Source of the DNA: Taibaiella sp.
GTDB taxonomy: Bacteria > Bacteroidota > Bacteroidia > Chitinophagales > Chitinophagaceae
Direction of reading: 5' to 3'
DNA: 64,000 nucleotides
Assembly (NCBI GenBank): GCA_016786705.1
Contig: JAEUVV010000006.1
Location: forward strand, 434,001 to 498,000
The number at the start of each line of letters is the position of its first letter. The stretch's first letter is position 1. Positions 53,547-62,693 of the stretch are shown piece by piece. A program made the translations under genes and the position numbers. Under the pieces are notes generated by a model. It searched no databases and was not told the origin of the DNA. It saw nothing but the letters and a program-made list of their open reading frames with translations.

Positions 53547-53631
53547 TGGTTAATTGTAGTTAAGCGTGAATATAAGCAAAAGCGACGAATAGGTAAAGCA
53601 GGGGCAGGAGAGATTCGGTAAAGAGCATGCA

Positions 53632-53661
53632 AAAAGCCATCCTGAAATGAAGATGGCTTTT
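53632..53661 (-). terminator. Terminator of the TlpA-like gene
   Basis: Perfect 10-bp stem AAAAGCCATC/GATGGCTTTT, 10-nt loop, A-rich start. Confidence 0.7.
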
Positions 53662-53686
53662 GCTCGGGTAATTTTATGTTCAGCGC

Positions 53687-54826
53687 TTATTTTAAGACTT
53701 CACTTAAAGTGGATTCCAGCTTTGCACCGGTGAGGTTGGTGGCGATCACTTTACCTTCGGGGTCCAGCAAGAAGTTAGCCGGTATCGCTTCAATGCCATA
53801 AAGGCTTACAATGCTTGATTTCCAGCCGCCCAGGTCGCTTACCTGTGTCCAGCTCAGGTTGTCTGCTTTCACGGCCGATTGCCATTTAGCTTCGTCGGTG
53901 TCCAGGGATACGCCCAGGATGTCGAAATTTTTACTTTTAAAGGTTGTGTAAGCTTTTACAACATTCGGGTTCTCCGCCCTGCATGGCGGGCACCAGGATG
54001 CCCAGAAGTCGATCAGTAAATATTTGCCTTTAAATTTATCCAGGCTTACTTCTTTACCATTAAGGTCTTTCAGGGTAAAGGCCGGGGCCAGGTCATTAAT
54101 TTTTATTTTGGAAATGCTTTTTTTATTTAAGGCTTCTGAAAGGTACTGTTTGAACTCTTTAGCCATTGATTGGTTGGCAAAACGCTTATCCAGCGATGCC
54201 ATAAGCTGCTTTAAATAACCCTGGTCTTGCTCCAGGTCTGACCGGAACGCGGCGAGTATGGCTACCGGTAAAAATTTTGTCGTGTCGGCATAGGCCATCA
54301 TGAACTTGGATTGCTCTGCATTGATCTTTTCAAGATCCGCCTGGGCTAAAGTAATTACACTATCATTAGTCGCCGGGTCAATACTCAGGTTTTCAATGGT
54401 ATAGTGCAGTTCTGTAATGCGTTTATCGTAGCTATAAATATTTTTCAGGAGTTTAGATAAGCTGGCAGAGCCGGCAGATCCTTTGGTCGAATAGTCGCTT
54501 TCCAGTTTGTTCCAGTTAGCGTTAATGGTTACTTCTGCCGCATCATCTATCACCAGTACCCATTTGTTGCCCATTTTGACCCGGTAAAGTTTTTGCTCAC
54601 CGGCACGTGCACCTTTTAATAAGAACCCGCCTTTATTATTGCTTCTTGTGGAGTCCACAATTTTCAGCTCATTATTTAATCCGATCTCTTCTAAATATAC
54701 AAGTACATCATCCGGCATGCCATCGATCTTACCGACGACCTCGAACTGGTCTGTCTGTTTATCACTGCAGGACCAGAAGCAGAATAATGATGCAAACACA
54801 ACAAAGTAAGGGGAGAACTTTTTCAT
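53687..54826 (-). CDS. TlpA-like thiol:disulfide lipoprotein with DUF4369-type N-terminus
   Basis: A 379-residue lipoprotein from the ATG at 54826, chosen because it opens the signal (MKKFSPYFVVFASLFCFWSC, Cys20). The N-terminal DUF4369-type domain (about 27-110: VVGKIDGMPDDVLVYLEEIGL) is a common partner of thioredoxin domains. After a helical linker the C-terminal thioredoxin-like domain (about 245-379) has the redox site WCPPC (Cys279, Cys282) and IPANFLLDPEGKVIA. It likely reduces cytochrome c-maturation or other periplasmic disulfides. A -7 box TACTTTTG (54835-54842, minus strand) stands 9 bp before the ATG. Confidence 0.9.
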   Translation of the reverse strand: MKKFSPYFVVFASLFCFWSCSDKQTDQFEVVGKIDGMPDDVLVYLEEIGLNNELKIVDSTRSNNKGGFLLKGARAGEQKLYRVKMGNKWVLVIDDAAEVTINANWNKLESDYSTKGSAGSASLSKLLKNIYSYDKRITELHYTIENLSIDPATNDSVITLAQADLEKINAEQSKFMMAYADTTKFLPVAILAAFRSDLEQDQGYLKQLMASLDKRFANQSMAKEFKQYLSEALNKKSISKIKINDLAPAFTLKDLNGKEVSLDKFKGKYLLIDFWASWCPPCRAENPNVVKAYTTFKSKNFDILGVSLDTDEAKWQSAVKADNLSWTQVSDLGGWKSSIVSLYGIEAIPANFLLDPEGKVIATNLTGAKLESTLSEVLK

Positions 54827-54834
54827 ATTATACC

Positions 54835-54842
54835 CAAAAGTA
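54835..54842 (-). promoter_or_regulatory. -7 box of the TlpA-like gene
   Basis: TACTTTTG on the minus strand, with TTTG at 54866-54869 at 23-bp spacing (slightly long). Confidence 0.45.
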
Positions 54843-54931
54843 AACAGCAAATGTAAAAAAATGGTCAAATACGGTTGCATAAAGCTTTGCTAAATTTAGC
54901 CCTATACCGGATGTTTTAACCATTTGCAACA

Positions 54932-54956
54932 AAGCCCATGAATGTATCATGGGCTT
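54932..54956 (-). terminator. Terminator of pdhA
   Basis: Perfect 10-bp stem AAGCCCATGA/TCATGGGCTT with a 5-nt loop. Confidence 0.85.
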
Positions 54957-54979
54957 ATGTATTTGTTTTAAATAAAATA

Positions 54980-55972
54980 TTAATCTTTGATGAAAGGATA
55001 ATCTTCCTGTACGTAGATGTCTTTGTACAATTCATCATCATTTGGCCATGGGCTCTCTTCTGCGAACTTAACGCAGTCGTCCACTTCTTTTTTCACTTTT
55101 TCATCAATTGCTTCGATCTCTTCATTCGAGGCAAAACCATTCGCTTCAATGATTCTTAACACATGCTTGATCGGATCTTGCTCTTTGTAGCCGGCCTCTT
55201 CTTCTTTTGTCCTGTATTTAGCAGGGTCGCTCATAGAGTGCCCGCGGTAACGGTAGGTCTTGATCTCCAGGAAGGTAGGGCCACCTTTTTCACGGGCGCG
55301 TTTTACGGCTCTTTCCATTGCCAGGTGCACGTCTTCAGGGCTCATGCCGTCCACAGAATCTGCCGGCATGTCATAGGCATCCGCCATACGGAAGATGTCC
55401 AGCACTTTTGAGGTACGCTCTACAGAAGTACCCATCGCATAGAAGTTGTTTTCGCAGATAAATACCACCGGCAGGTTCCACAGCATGGCCATGTTAAAGG
55501 TTTCATGCAATAAGCCCTGGCGGGCAGCGCCATCTCCGAATAAACAAACAGTTACCCGGTCATTTTCATTATAGTAATCCGCAAAGGCGATACCGGCACC
55601 TAAACCGATCTGTCCGCCTACGATACCATGTCCGCCAAAGAACCTGCGTTCTTTAGAGAAGAAGTGCATGGATCCGCCTTTACCTTTGGTACAGCCTGTA
55701 GCTTTACCATAAAGCTCTGCCATACATTCGTTGGCAGTCATACCTTTAGCTAAAGCCAAACCGTGATCACGGTAAGCGGTGATTAAATTGTCATCAGGCC
55801 TGATTGCAGAGATAATACCTGCAGAAACGGCTTCCTGACCTATATATAAGTGACAGAAACCTCTGATTTTTTGCATACCGTACAATTGTCCCGCTTTCTC
55901 TTCAAACTTGCGTTGCAACAGCATACTCTCATACCATTCGAGGTATTGCGCTTTATCAAATTGTGTTTGCAC
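54980..55972 (-). CDS. pdhA: Pyruvate dehydrogenase E1 component alpha subunit
   Basis: A 330-residue thiamine-diphosphate enzyme subunit. The ThDP signature begins GDGAARQG (146-153) and ends ENN at 174-176; the phosphorylation-loop-like region YRGHSMSDP (about 256-264) and the cofactor-contacting GHGIVGGQIGLGAG (114-127) are typical of pyruvate dehydrogenase E1 alpha. It works with the beta subunit and dihydrolipoyl acetyltransferase, absent from the window, to make acetyl-CoA. Divergent from recF, and followed by a strong terminator, so it is transcribed alone. Confidence 0.95.
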   Translation of the reverse strand: MQTQFDKAQYLEWYESMLLQRKFEEKAGQLYGMQKIRGFCHLYIGQEAVSAGIISAIRPDDNLITAYRDHGLALAKGMTANECMAELYGKATGCTKGKGGSMHFFSKERRFFGGHGIVGGQIGLGAGIAFADYYNENDRVTVCLFGDGAARQGLLHETFNMAMLWNLPVVFICENNFYAMGTSVERTSKVLDIFRMADAYDMPADSVDGMSPEDVHLAMERAVKRAREKGGPTFLEIKTYRYRGHSMSDPAKYRTKEEEAGYKEQDPIKHVLRIIEANGFASNEEIEAIDEKVKKEVDDCVKFAEESPWPNDDELYKDIYVQEDYPFIKD

Positions 55973-56071
55973 TATATTCCGATTTTATTTTTGCGAAAAT
56001 AGGGAAAATTCTCTCTAAAATGAAGCTTTATATGCAAATTTGCAGTTTAAGCAATCTTTAAGGATTTTTAA

Positions 56072-57145
56072 TTGCAAAGACTCCGTTCCATAATACTTAC
56101 TCAATTCAGAAACTACCACTTCCGGCATTTTGACCTGGATGCGCCCGTGGTTGCCATCAGCGGCAATAATGGAGTAGGTAAAACCAACCTCCTGGACGCG
56201 GTGTATTATTTGTGCTTTACGAAAAGTTATTTTCAGAGTAAGGAAATTAATAATGTGCAGGAAGGGAAAGAGGGATTTAGGGTAGAAGGATTGTTTGGGG
56301 CTAATGATACGGAAGAAAAATCCACGATCATATGGAAGGAAGGCAAGAAGCGCCTTTTGGTAGATGAGGTGCCGGTGGAAAAAATGACCAGCTATATTGG
56401 TAAACACACAGCGTTGATGATCGCCCCGGACGATATTGAGCTGGTGAATGGCGCAAGCATGGTCCGTAGGAAATTTTTTGACGGGCTACTCTCCCAGGCT
56501 GATCCGCTTTACCTGGAAAACCTGATCCATTACCAGAAAGTGCTGGAGCAAAAAAATGCTTTCCTGAAGCAAAGTGCTTATCCCATTAACCAGGACCTGC
56601 TGGAAATATATGACCGGCAACTGGCGGATGCGGGCGCTTACCTGTTGCAAAAAAGATTAGAGATCTCAGCGCATATTCCCAGCCTGGTGCGCCGGTTTTA
56701 TGAATCGATAGCGCATCAGCAAGAAGCGATAGATGTGCGTTATAATCCTTGTGTACAGGACCCTGCCCAGCTTTTCGCGATGCTGCGTTACCAGAGAAAC
56801 CGAGATATAGAAGCCCGCCGGAGTACATTGGGTTTGCATACCGAAGACTGGCTCCTGCTACTGAATGAACTGCCTTATAAAACACATGCGTCACAAGGGC
56901 AGAAGAAGTCCCTGCTCATCGGGATGAAACTTGCCCAGCTGGAATGGCTGCGGAATTTAGATAAAACACCACTCGTCCTCCTGGATGATATTTTTGAAAA
57001 GCTGGATAAAGAGCGCATCCGGAGGTTGTTTTCCCTGTTGCGTACCCTGGATATTCCTCAAATCTTTATGACCCATACCAGTGCTGACGATATCGCATTA
57101 TCCCTGAGCGGGCATTTTCAAGAGATCAAAAGCATTGAACTGTAA
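56072..57145 (+). CDS. recF: DNA replication/repair protein RecF
   Basis: A 357-residue SMC-like ATPase beginning with TTG at 56072; no in-frame ATG exists nearby, and this start puts LRSIILTQFRNY in the usual position. Walker A GNNGVGKTNL (31-40), the signature SQGQKKSLLIGMKLAQ (about 273-288) and Walker B-type LVLLDDIFEKLD (about 302-313). It loads RecA at single-strand gaps with RecO and RecR. Divergent from pdhA with a 99-bp gap. A reading frame of the opposite strand (56015-56407) is an artefact. Confidence 0.94.
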   Translation: MQRLRSIILTQFRNYHFRHFDLDAPVVAISGNNGVGKTNLLDAVYYLCFTKSYFQSKEINNVQEGKEGFRVEGLFGANDTEEKSTIIWKEGKKRLLVDEVPVEKMTSYIGKHTALMIAPDDIELVNGASMVRRKFFDGLLSQADPLYLENLIHYQKVLEQKNAFLKQSAYPINQDLLEIYDRQLADAGAYLLQKRLEISAHIPSLVRRFYESIAHQQEAIDVRYNPCVQDPAQLFAMLRYQRNRDIEARRSTLGLHTEDWLLLLNELPYKTHASQGQKKSLLIGMKLAQLEWLRNLDKTPLVLLDDIFEKLDKERIRRLFSLLRTLDIPQIFMTHTSADDIALSLSGHFQEIKSIEL

Positions 57146-57272
57146 CTTGAATACCAACTATTTACTGGTCTTTGGTGTCTTTATATATAACATATTGTTA
57201 AATTGTAGATACTAAAACAATAGTAGGGGTAGCCGAAAACCTATTTAGAGTAGGCATTCAAGTTTATGAACC

Positions 57273-58964
57273 ATGAAAATCAAACACTACTTATTCCGGG
57301 CAGCAAAAGTGCTGCTGCTGGGCACAGCATTTTTGAGCCAGAATGTAAATGCGCAAATCATTCAAATTAATACGGGTAGCCCGGCCTCTGATCTGTATGC
57401 TGTAGGTCCAATCTATATCTCAACGACCATGTTTTATACCCATAGCCGGTTTGCTTACTTGTACACACAGGCAGAGCTGGCTACCGCAGGTATTACCAGT
57501 GGTACTACTATTACTGCATTGGGCTGGATGAAGGGTGGTAGCAGTAGTTCTGCAGGCCCTTCAACTTTCAGGATTTATATGAAAAATTCTTCAGCTACCG
57601 CTTATGCCGCAAGCAGTGAAACCTGGAGCAATTTAAGTGCCGGAGCTACCCTGGTATACCAAAATACCAGCCAGTCATTTCCGGCTACTGCCAGTCCAAA
57701 TTATATCCCCTTTACGCTTAACACACCTTTTGTATATAGTGGGGGCGCTATCGAGATCATGACGGAGTGGGATGCCTCTGCAACGCCGACACCACTGGCG
57801 ACAGGCTCGTTCGAATGGGTGAATACAACCGTTACCGACCGAATCTATGGCGCGGCAAACACTTCAGCCCCGGCCTCCCTTTCCAGCACTTCAAATAATA
57901 CTTCTATTGATAACAGGAGGCCGGTAATACAGTTTACTTTAAACGGGGTAAGTGGCTGTACCAACCCGGTTACACCAGGTACCTCAACCGCCAGTGTAAC
58001 AGCTCCTGTATGCCCCAATACAAGTGTGAACCTTAACCTGAATGGCAACAGTACCGGCGCCGGTATTACCTATGAATGGGAGCGCTCGGCAACAAACACC
58101 GCGGGCAGTTATACCAGTATGGGGGCCAGTCAAACGAGCCCCGCAGCAAGTGCTCAACCGGCAACTTCTACCTGGTATCGTTGTAAAGTAGTATGTTCCG
58201 GCGGAACCGCGGCTTATTCAACCCCGGTTCAGGTACAGGTAGCCAATGTGAGCGTTAACCTGGGGAATGATACTACTATATGCGAAGGCAGAAGCCCGCT
58301 GGTATTAAACGCCGGAAATACAGGCGGAACCTACCTGTGGAATGATGGCGCGACAGGGCAGACAAAATCGGTAAGTGCTGCCGGTACCTATTGGGTACAG
58401 GTAACCAATGCCACAGGCTGCCAGGGAAGAGATACAATTGTCGTTGGATTTAACCCGCTGGCTACAGGTACCTTTTCCGCGACAGAGGTTACCGGAGGCA
58501 TGGTTAATTTTGCCGCTACCGCGTCAAATGCGAGCAGCTATTTCTGGCAATTCGGTGTCAACAATGCTACTGCTACGGGTAACCCTGCAAGCTATACTTA
58601 TGGAAGTAACGGCAACTATACTGTTACACTTAACCTGATCAATGCCTGTGGCGATACTACTAAGGTCACTAAACCGGTAACAGTAACCTCAGCTGGGGTT
58701 GGCGTGAAAGATATCCTTAACGATGCGGAGGTGAGCCTATTTCCTAACCCGGCAAAAGAGGTGCTGATGCTGGAGAACGCAAGTGGTTTAGTGTTTGAAC
58801 AGATCAGAATGACCGATGTTGCAGGAAAAGTAATCTATACGGCAAAAGGTAAAGGAACACAAAAGGATTATACCTTCAATATCCGTCACCTGGATGCAGG
58901 GATTTATTACCTGGAGATCAGTACACCCTCAGGACGCATTGTAAAGCAATTTTCTATTAAATAG
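57273..58964 (+). CDS. T9SS-secreted protein with Ig/PKD-like domains
   Basis: A 563-residue protein: signal peptide (1-27, NVNAQ), an N-terminal beta domain (about 28-225: SDLYAVGPIYISTTMFYTHSRFAYLYTQAELATAGI is a typical T9SS-carrier start), an Ig-like repeat region (about 228-330), a cohesin- or adhesin-like domain with a gliding-motility SprB-like string (VSVNLGNDTTICEGRSPLVLNAGNTGGTYLWNDGATGQTKSV, 331-372), a PKD-like domain (about 395-475: FWQFGVNNATATGNPASYTYGSNGNYTVTLNL), and the sorting domain (from about 485: EVSLFPNPAKEVLMLENA). Exported through T9SS and displayed or released. Function unknown. Terminator at 58985-59026. Confidence 0.86.
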   Translation: MKIKHYLFRAAKVLLLGTAFLSQNVNAQIIQINTGSPASDLYAVGPIYISTTMFYTHSRFAYLYTQAELATAGITSGTTITALGWMKGGSSSSAGPSTFRIYMKNSSATAYAASSETWSNLSAGATLVYQNTSQSFPATASPNYIPFTLNTPFVYSGGAIEIMTEWDASATPTPLATGSFEWVNTTVTDRIYGAANTSAPASLSSTSNNTSIDNRRPVIQFTLNGVSGCTNPVTPGTSTASVTAPVCPNTSVNLNLNGNSTGAGITYEWERSATNTAGSYTSMGASQTSPAASAQPATSTWYRCKVVCSGGTAAYSTPVQVQVANVSVNLGNDTTICEGRSPLVLNAGNTGGTYLWNDGATGQTKSVSAAGTYWVQVTNATGCQGRDTIVVGFNPLATGTFSATEVTGGMVNFAATASNASSYFWQFGVNNATATGNPASYTYGSNGNYTVTLNLINACGDTTKVTKPVTVTSAGVGVKDILNDAEVSLFPNPAKEVLMLENASGLVFEQIRMTDVAGKVIYTAKGKGTQKDYTFNIRHLDAGIYYLEISTPSGRIVKQFSIK

Positions 58965-58984
58965 TTGATTAAGGTAATTACCGC

Positions 58985-59026
58985 AAGAGAAGGTATTGTT
59001 CCGTCCGGGCAATGCCTTCTCTTTTT
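58985..59026 (+). terminator. Terminator of the T9SS gene at 57273
   Basis: 14-bp stem (58985-58998 with 59010-59023, one G-T pair), 11-nt loop, T-run after. Confidence 0.85.
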
Positions 59027-59064
59027 AAATAATATGAAAATGGATCACTGCTCTGTAACGGTCA

Positions 59065-61113
59065 TTATTTTGGCCGGGATAAATGCGGCAGAGCTAAGAA
59101 GGTAGTAAGCGCAGGTAGCTGCAGTTTAAGTTTGCCGGATAATTGAACAGGTGCAGGCGGTAAAGCCGGAGCGGCGTAAATTTTAGCATGCAGTAGCGGA
59201 TTTGTTGCCGGGGCAAACCGGCTAGCAGCAGCTGCTTTATCTTCAAAAAACAACCAGGGCTCCAGCTGTTGAACACTTATTTTGTTGAACAATTGGGTGA
59301 TAGCAAAAGTATCTTCAATATCTGTTACAAAATTAGTGCTTAAATTATCCTCAATGCTTTGCTGGTATGCATTCCATTGTATTTCATTATCAAACCTTGC
59401 CTCCAGGTTGAACGTTAAACTGTCTCCGGACATGAAGGAAGCGGCATCTGATAAATAAGGGCCTTCGCCGGAATTATTTTCCTTAATGCCGCTAATAATT
59501 TTCACTCCGCAGGGTGTGGTAATCAGCACTTCCCATATCAGGAAATAAGTGTCCTGTTCGCCAAGAGCAATAGCCGGTGTGCTTATATATTGACCTTTTG
59601 ATTCAAAATAGTGATCCGGACCCGAACGGCCATACCATATTTTCCAGGTGTAGCTTGCCCCATTTGTATTAGGGTTGAGCCACAAATTAAAATTTTGCTG
59701 ACCCCTCAGTAAATTGCTGACCCGTGTAGTGAAGATTCTTTCCGGCACCTGGCTAAGCGTGATTAGTTTCGCAGCGGTTAATGGGGGAGCGGTAAGGTCG
59801 CTTCCCGGATGGTAAGTATAGTAAAGCGTGGTTGTAGTCAAAGACGAGTATGGGTTTCTATCGACCCGTTTCGAACTACTGTCCGGGCCGTCAACAAATA
59901 CTACCGCATTATTACTGCTGGACCATTTGCCACCGGGATATGCCTGGCTGATGCGGTAAAGGGTTGCGCCGCATAAGTTGTCGGGACCGTCAATAATCAA
60001 AGCGCCGGTAGTATCATTGCTCATCTCTGCATGCCCATCTTCAGCGGGATGCCGCTGGTAGACACTTACATAATCGATTTCCATTTGTCCCAGGTCTACA
60101 GGTTCTGTAGTATTATGGAGCTTATTCGTTTTCGTAACGGCTACAGAAAAGATCAGCTTGGAAACCGAATTTTCACTGTTCCAGGGATAACCTTTAGTAA
60201 TCTGCCAGTCTCCTTCCGGCACGGCACACGTAGGCGCTTCCCGTACTTTCCGGGAAACTTTATCACCTGTATAAGGATCATAAACCTGTACCTGTACCTC
60301 GCGGTAATATTTCCAGAACTTATTGATGAGTACATCGTCCAGGTATATCGTAACCGAGGCGGTATCCCATTCGCAAGTATATTTATGCCAATCCTCGTAG
60401 CGGAAGCGGGTATTGCCAAGCCAGTCTGACCAGTCCTGACGGGGATAGCGATTGGAAATGTCTATATTCTCAGGGATATATCCATTGGTATCCCACCTTG
60501 GGCGCCAGCTGTGTAGATTGTAGTTATTGTGTGGTTTATGTTTACCTATATAAGGCCAGGAAGGCATTCCGTTGTTAGACCAGGACTCAGCAAAATCAAT
60601 CTCGTTTACCTCATTCAATGCCCAGAACCAGCAGGTATTCCAGGCGCCTTCAAAGATAGGCATCCGCAGGCGCGTTTCCACCTTTGCCCCTTTATTGAAC
60701 CGCATTTTGGTGCCGATATAGCCCGAGGTATAGTTCCTGGTTTGCAGGGTGCCCGGGCAGTCATTGCATTTCCAGGAGGCAGGCTCCTGCTTGATTTTTA
60801 ATTTTATCGCACCATCGCTCACCTGTACATTTTCATCTTTCACAATAGTTTTATTGCCCCCATATACTTCTATACGGGACTCGGCCCAGTTATCATTATC
60901 TCCCCAGTTATTGGTATTAAAGGTATACCAGAGGTCCCGGTTAATGCTGTCGCCGTTAAAATGGTCAAACAGCACCAGTTTCCAGGGGGTAGTATCACAA
61001 AGAAATCTGCCGGGTGGAAAATATACCGGAGGCAGCCATCCTGATTGGCTATAGCTGGAAAGTACCAGTGATAGCAGGAGTGATAAAAGGTATGTAACGT
61101 GTAATTTTTTCAT
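59065..61113 (-). CDS. Glycoside hydrolase family 16 endo-glucanase-like enzyme with C-terminal Ig-like region
   Basis: A 682-residue secreted protein from the ATG at 61113, which opens the signal peptide (MKKLHVTYLLSLLLSLVLSSYSQ). The GH16 domain (about 40-350) has the catalytic motif EIDFAE (171-176: nucleophile Glu171, assisting Asp173, acid/base Glu176) and the GH16 strands ETRLRMPIFEGAWNTCWFWAL, plus DWHKYTCEWDTASVTIYLDDVLI. The remaining 330 residues are beta-rich, probably Ig/PKD-like, without a T9SS tail (ends LPHLSRPK). GH16 enzymes cut beta-1,3/1,4-glucans such as laminarin, agar or lichenan; the exact polymer is unknown. No SusC/SusD partner lies nearby. Confidence 0.88.
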   Translation of the reverse strand: MKKLHVTYLLSLLLSLVLSSYSQSGWLPPVYFPPGRFLCDTTPWKLVLFDHFNGDSINRDLWYTFNTNNWGDNDNWAESRIEVYGGNKTIVKDENVQVSDGAIKLKIKQEPASWKCNDCPGTLQTRNYTSGYIGTKMRFNKGAKVETRLRMPIFEGAWNTCWFWALNEVNEIDFAESWSNNGMPSWPYIGKHKPHNNYNLHSWRPRWDTNGYIPENIDISNRYPRQDWSDWLGNTRFRYEDWHKYTCEWDTASVTIYLDDVLINKFWKYYREVQVQVYDPYTGDKVSRKVREAPTCAVPEGDWQITKGYPWNSENSVSKLIFSVAVTKTNKLHNTTEPVDLGQMEIDYVSVYQRHPAEDGHAEMSNDTTGALIIDGPDNLCGATLYRISQAYPGGKWSSSNNAVVFVDGPDSSSKRVDRNPYSSLTTTTLYYTYHPGSDLTAPPLTAAKLITLSQVPERIFTTRVSNLLRGQQNFNLWLNPNTNGASYTWKIWYGRSGPDHYFESKGQYISTPAIALGEQDTYFLIWEVLITTPCGVKIISGIKENNSGEGPYLSDAASFMSGDSLTFNLEARFDNEIQWNAYQQSIEDNLSTNFVTDIEDTFAITQLFNKISVQQLEPWLFFEDKAAAASRFAPATNPLLHAKIYAAPALPPAPVQLSGKLKLQLPALTTFLALPHLSRPK

Positions 61114-61264
61114 TGATCTGCTTTTATAAATATACAACATTTTTTCTGATAGGAATAATCAGAAACGGCTGCTGTGCGGTTGCTACAGAGCTATAGTTTT
61201 AAGCAGATTTTATTAAAATACTTTCCTGGAATCAGCTACCTTTATTTTTAGAAAACAACAACAA

Positions 61265-62596
61265 ATGTCATACTTTAACCGGGAGATAGAAACAATGCCC
61301 TTAGCACAGTTGCGGGCATTGCAGAATGAAAGATTGAAAAAACTGGTGCAAAATGTATACCATAATATTCCGCATTACCGGCAGGTTTTTGACGAGAAAG
61401 GGCTGAAGCCCGAAGCGATAAAAGGGGTAGAAGACCTGCCTCAAATTCCTTTTACTTATAAATCGGCATTAAGGGACAACTATCCTTTTGGCCTGTTTGC
61501 CGTGCCGCGGGAAAAGGCCGTACGCCTGCACTGCAGCAGCGGTACCACTGGAAAACCGATTGTGGTCGGCTATACCCAAAATGACATTGAGGTGTTTGCA
61601 GAAGTCGTGGCGCGATCGCTCTACGCAGCCGGTTGCCGGCCGGGCATGCTGATGCAGAATGCTTATGGTTACGGATTGTTTACGGGCGGGCTTGGCCTGC
61701 ATTATGGCGCTGAAAAGCTGGGCATGACCGTATTGCCGATATCCGGTGGCGGTACAGAGAAACAAATTATGCTGATGCAGGACTTTGGAAGCGAAGCGAT
61801 CTGTTGTACGCCTTCTTATGCATTAACCCTTGCCGAAGCGATGAAGCAGAAAGGGTTTACGCCGGAAGAGATTCCTTTAAAATATGCCATATTGGGTGCG
61901 GAACCCTGGACCGAAAGCATCCGGGGAGCTGTAGCGTCCGGTCTGGGCGTAGCAGCCAGTAATATATATGGATTGAGCGAGATTATCGGCCCGGGCGTTT
62001 CCCAGGAAGATGTTGAGGAGAGCGGTACCGGAAGCTATATCTGGGAAGATCATTTTTACCCGGAGATCGTAGATAAGGAAACCGGGGATCCTTTGCCTTA
62101 TGGTAAAGAAGGAGTTTTGGTATTCACTACACTAACGAAGGAAGCCTCGCCGGTACTGCGCTACTGGACCAATGACATTACTTCTATTTACTATGATAAA
62201 TCTATAAAACGAAGTCATATCAAAATGGGACCGATCATTGGCCGTGCTGATGATATGCTCATTATAAGAGGGGTGAATTTATTCCACACACAAGTAGAAG
62301 CGGCGCTGGATGGTATTGTTCATTTAAGCAAGAATTACCAGCTTGCGGTGAGTCGTGCCGGGAGTATGGATGAGGTGGAAGTTAAGGTAGAGCTTGCGCC
62401 GGAAGTCTTTGAGGCATTGAGTAAAACGACAGGGCAAGTCCTCTCGCACGATACGGTGGTGCAGGCACAAAAGCAATTGCAAATTAAGATTAAAGCAGCT
62501 ATTGGCTTAAGTATGAAAGTATCTGTACTGGCGCCTCAAACCATTAACAGAAGTGAGGGCGGTAAGCTCAACAGGATCCTGGATATGAGGAAATAA
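61265..62596 (+). CDS. paaK: Phenylacetate-CoA ligase
   Basis: A 443-residue adenylate-forming enzyme. ATP-binding motif SSGTTGKP (91-98), the second motif near YGLSEIIGPGV (about 237-247), and the C-terminal lid with GRADDMLIIRGVNLFHTQVE, typical for phenylacetate-CoA ligases, which activate phenylacetate with CoA for aromatic degradation. Length 430-440 matches the family. No other paa gene is in the window. The ATG at 61265 begins at a usual N-terminus (MSYFNREIETMP). Divergent from the GH16 gene; a terminator is shared with the convergent glnN. Confidence 0.93.
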   Translation: MSYFNREIETMPLAQLRALQNERLKKLVQNVYHNIPHYRQVFDEKGLKPEAIKGVEDLPQIPFTYKSALRDNYPFGLFAVPREKAVRLHCSSGTTGKPIVVGYTQNDIEVFAEVVARSLYAAGCRPGMLMQNAYGYGLFTGGLGLHYGAEKLGMTVLPISGGGTEKQIMLMQDFGSEAICCTPSYALTLAEAMKQKGFTPEEIPLKYAILGAEPWTESIRGAVASGLGVAASNIYGLSEIIGPGVSQEDVEESGTGSYIWEDHFYPEIVDKETGDPLPYGKEGVLVFTTLTKEASPVLRYWTNDITSIYYDKSIKRSHIKMGPIIGRADDMLIIRGVNLFHTQVEAALDGIVHLSKNYQLAVSRAGSMDEVEVKVELAPEVFEALSKTTGQVLSHDTVVQAQKQLQIKIKAAIGLSMKVSVLAPQTINRSEGGKLNRILDMRK

Positions 62597-62640
62597 TCCT
62601 GAATTTATAAAGCTTATTTTGCTGCATAAAAGTAGTAACA

Positions 62641-62673
62641 ACAAAGCCATCGTTTAAATAACGATGGCTTTGT
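62641..62673. terminator. Bidirectional terminator between paaK and glnN
   Basis: Perfect 14-bp stem ACAAAGCCATCGTT/AACGATGGCTTTGT with a 5-nt loop. Confidence 0.88.
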
Positions 62674-62693
62674 CTATTGTAGATTGTGATCTC

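Noticed and set aside
56015..56407. Minus-strand frame of 130 codons opposite recF
   Set aside because: It overlaps the RecF Walker A region and shows no coding features; recF is certain.
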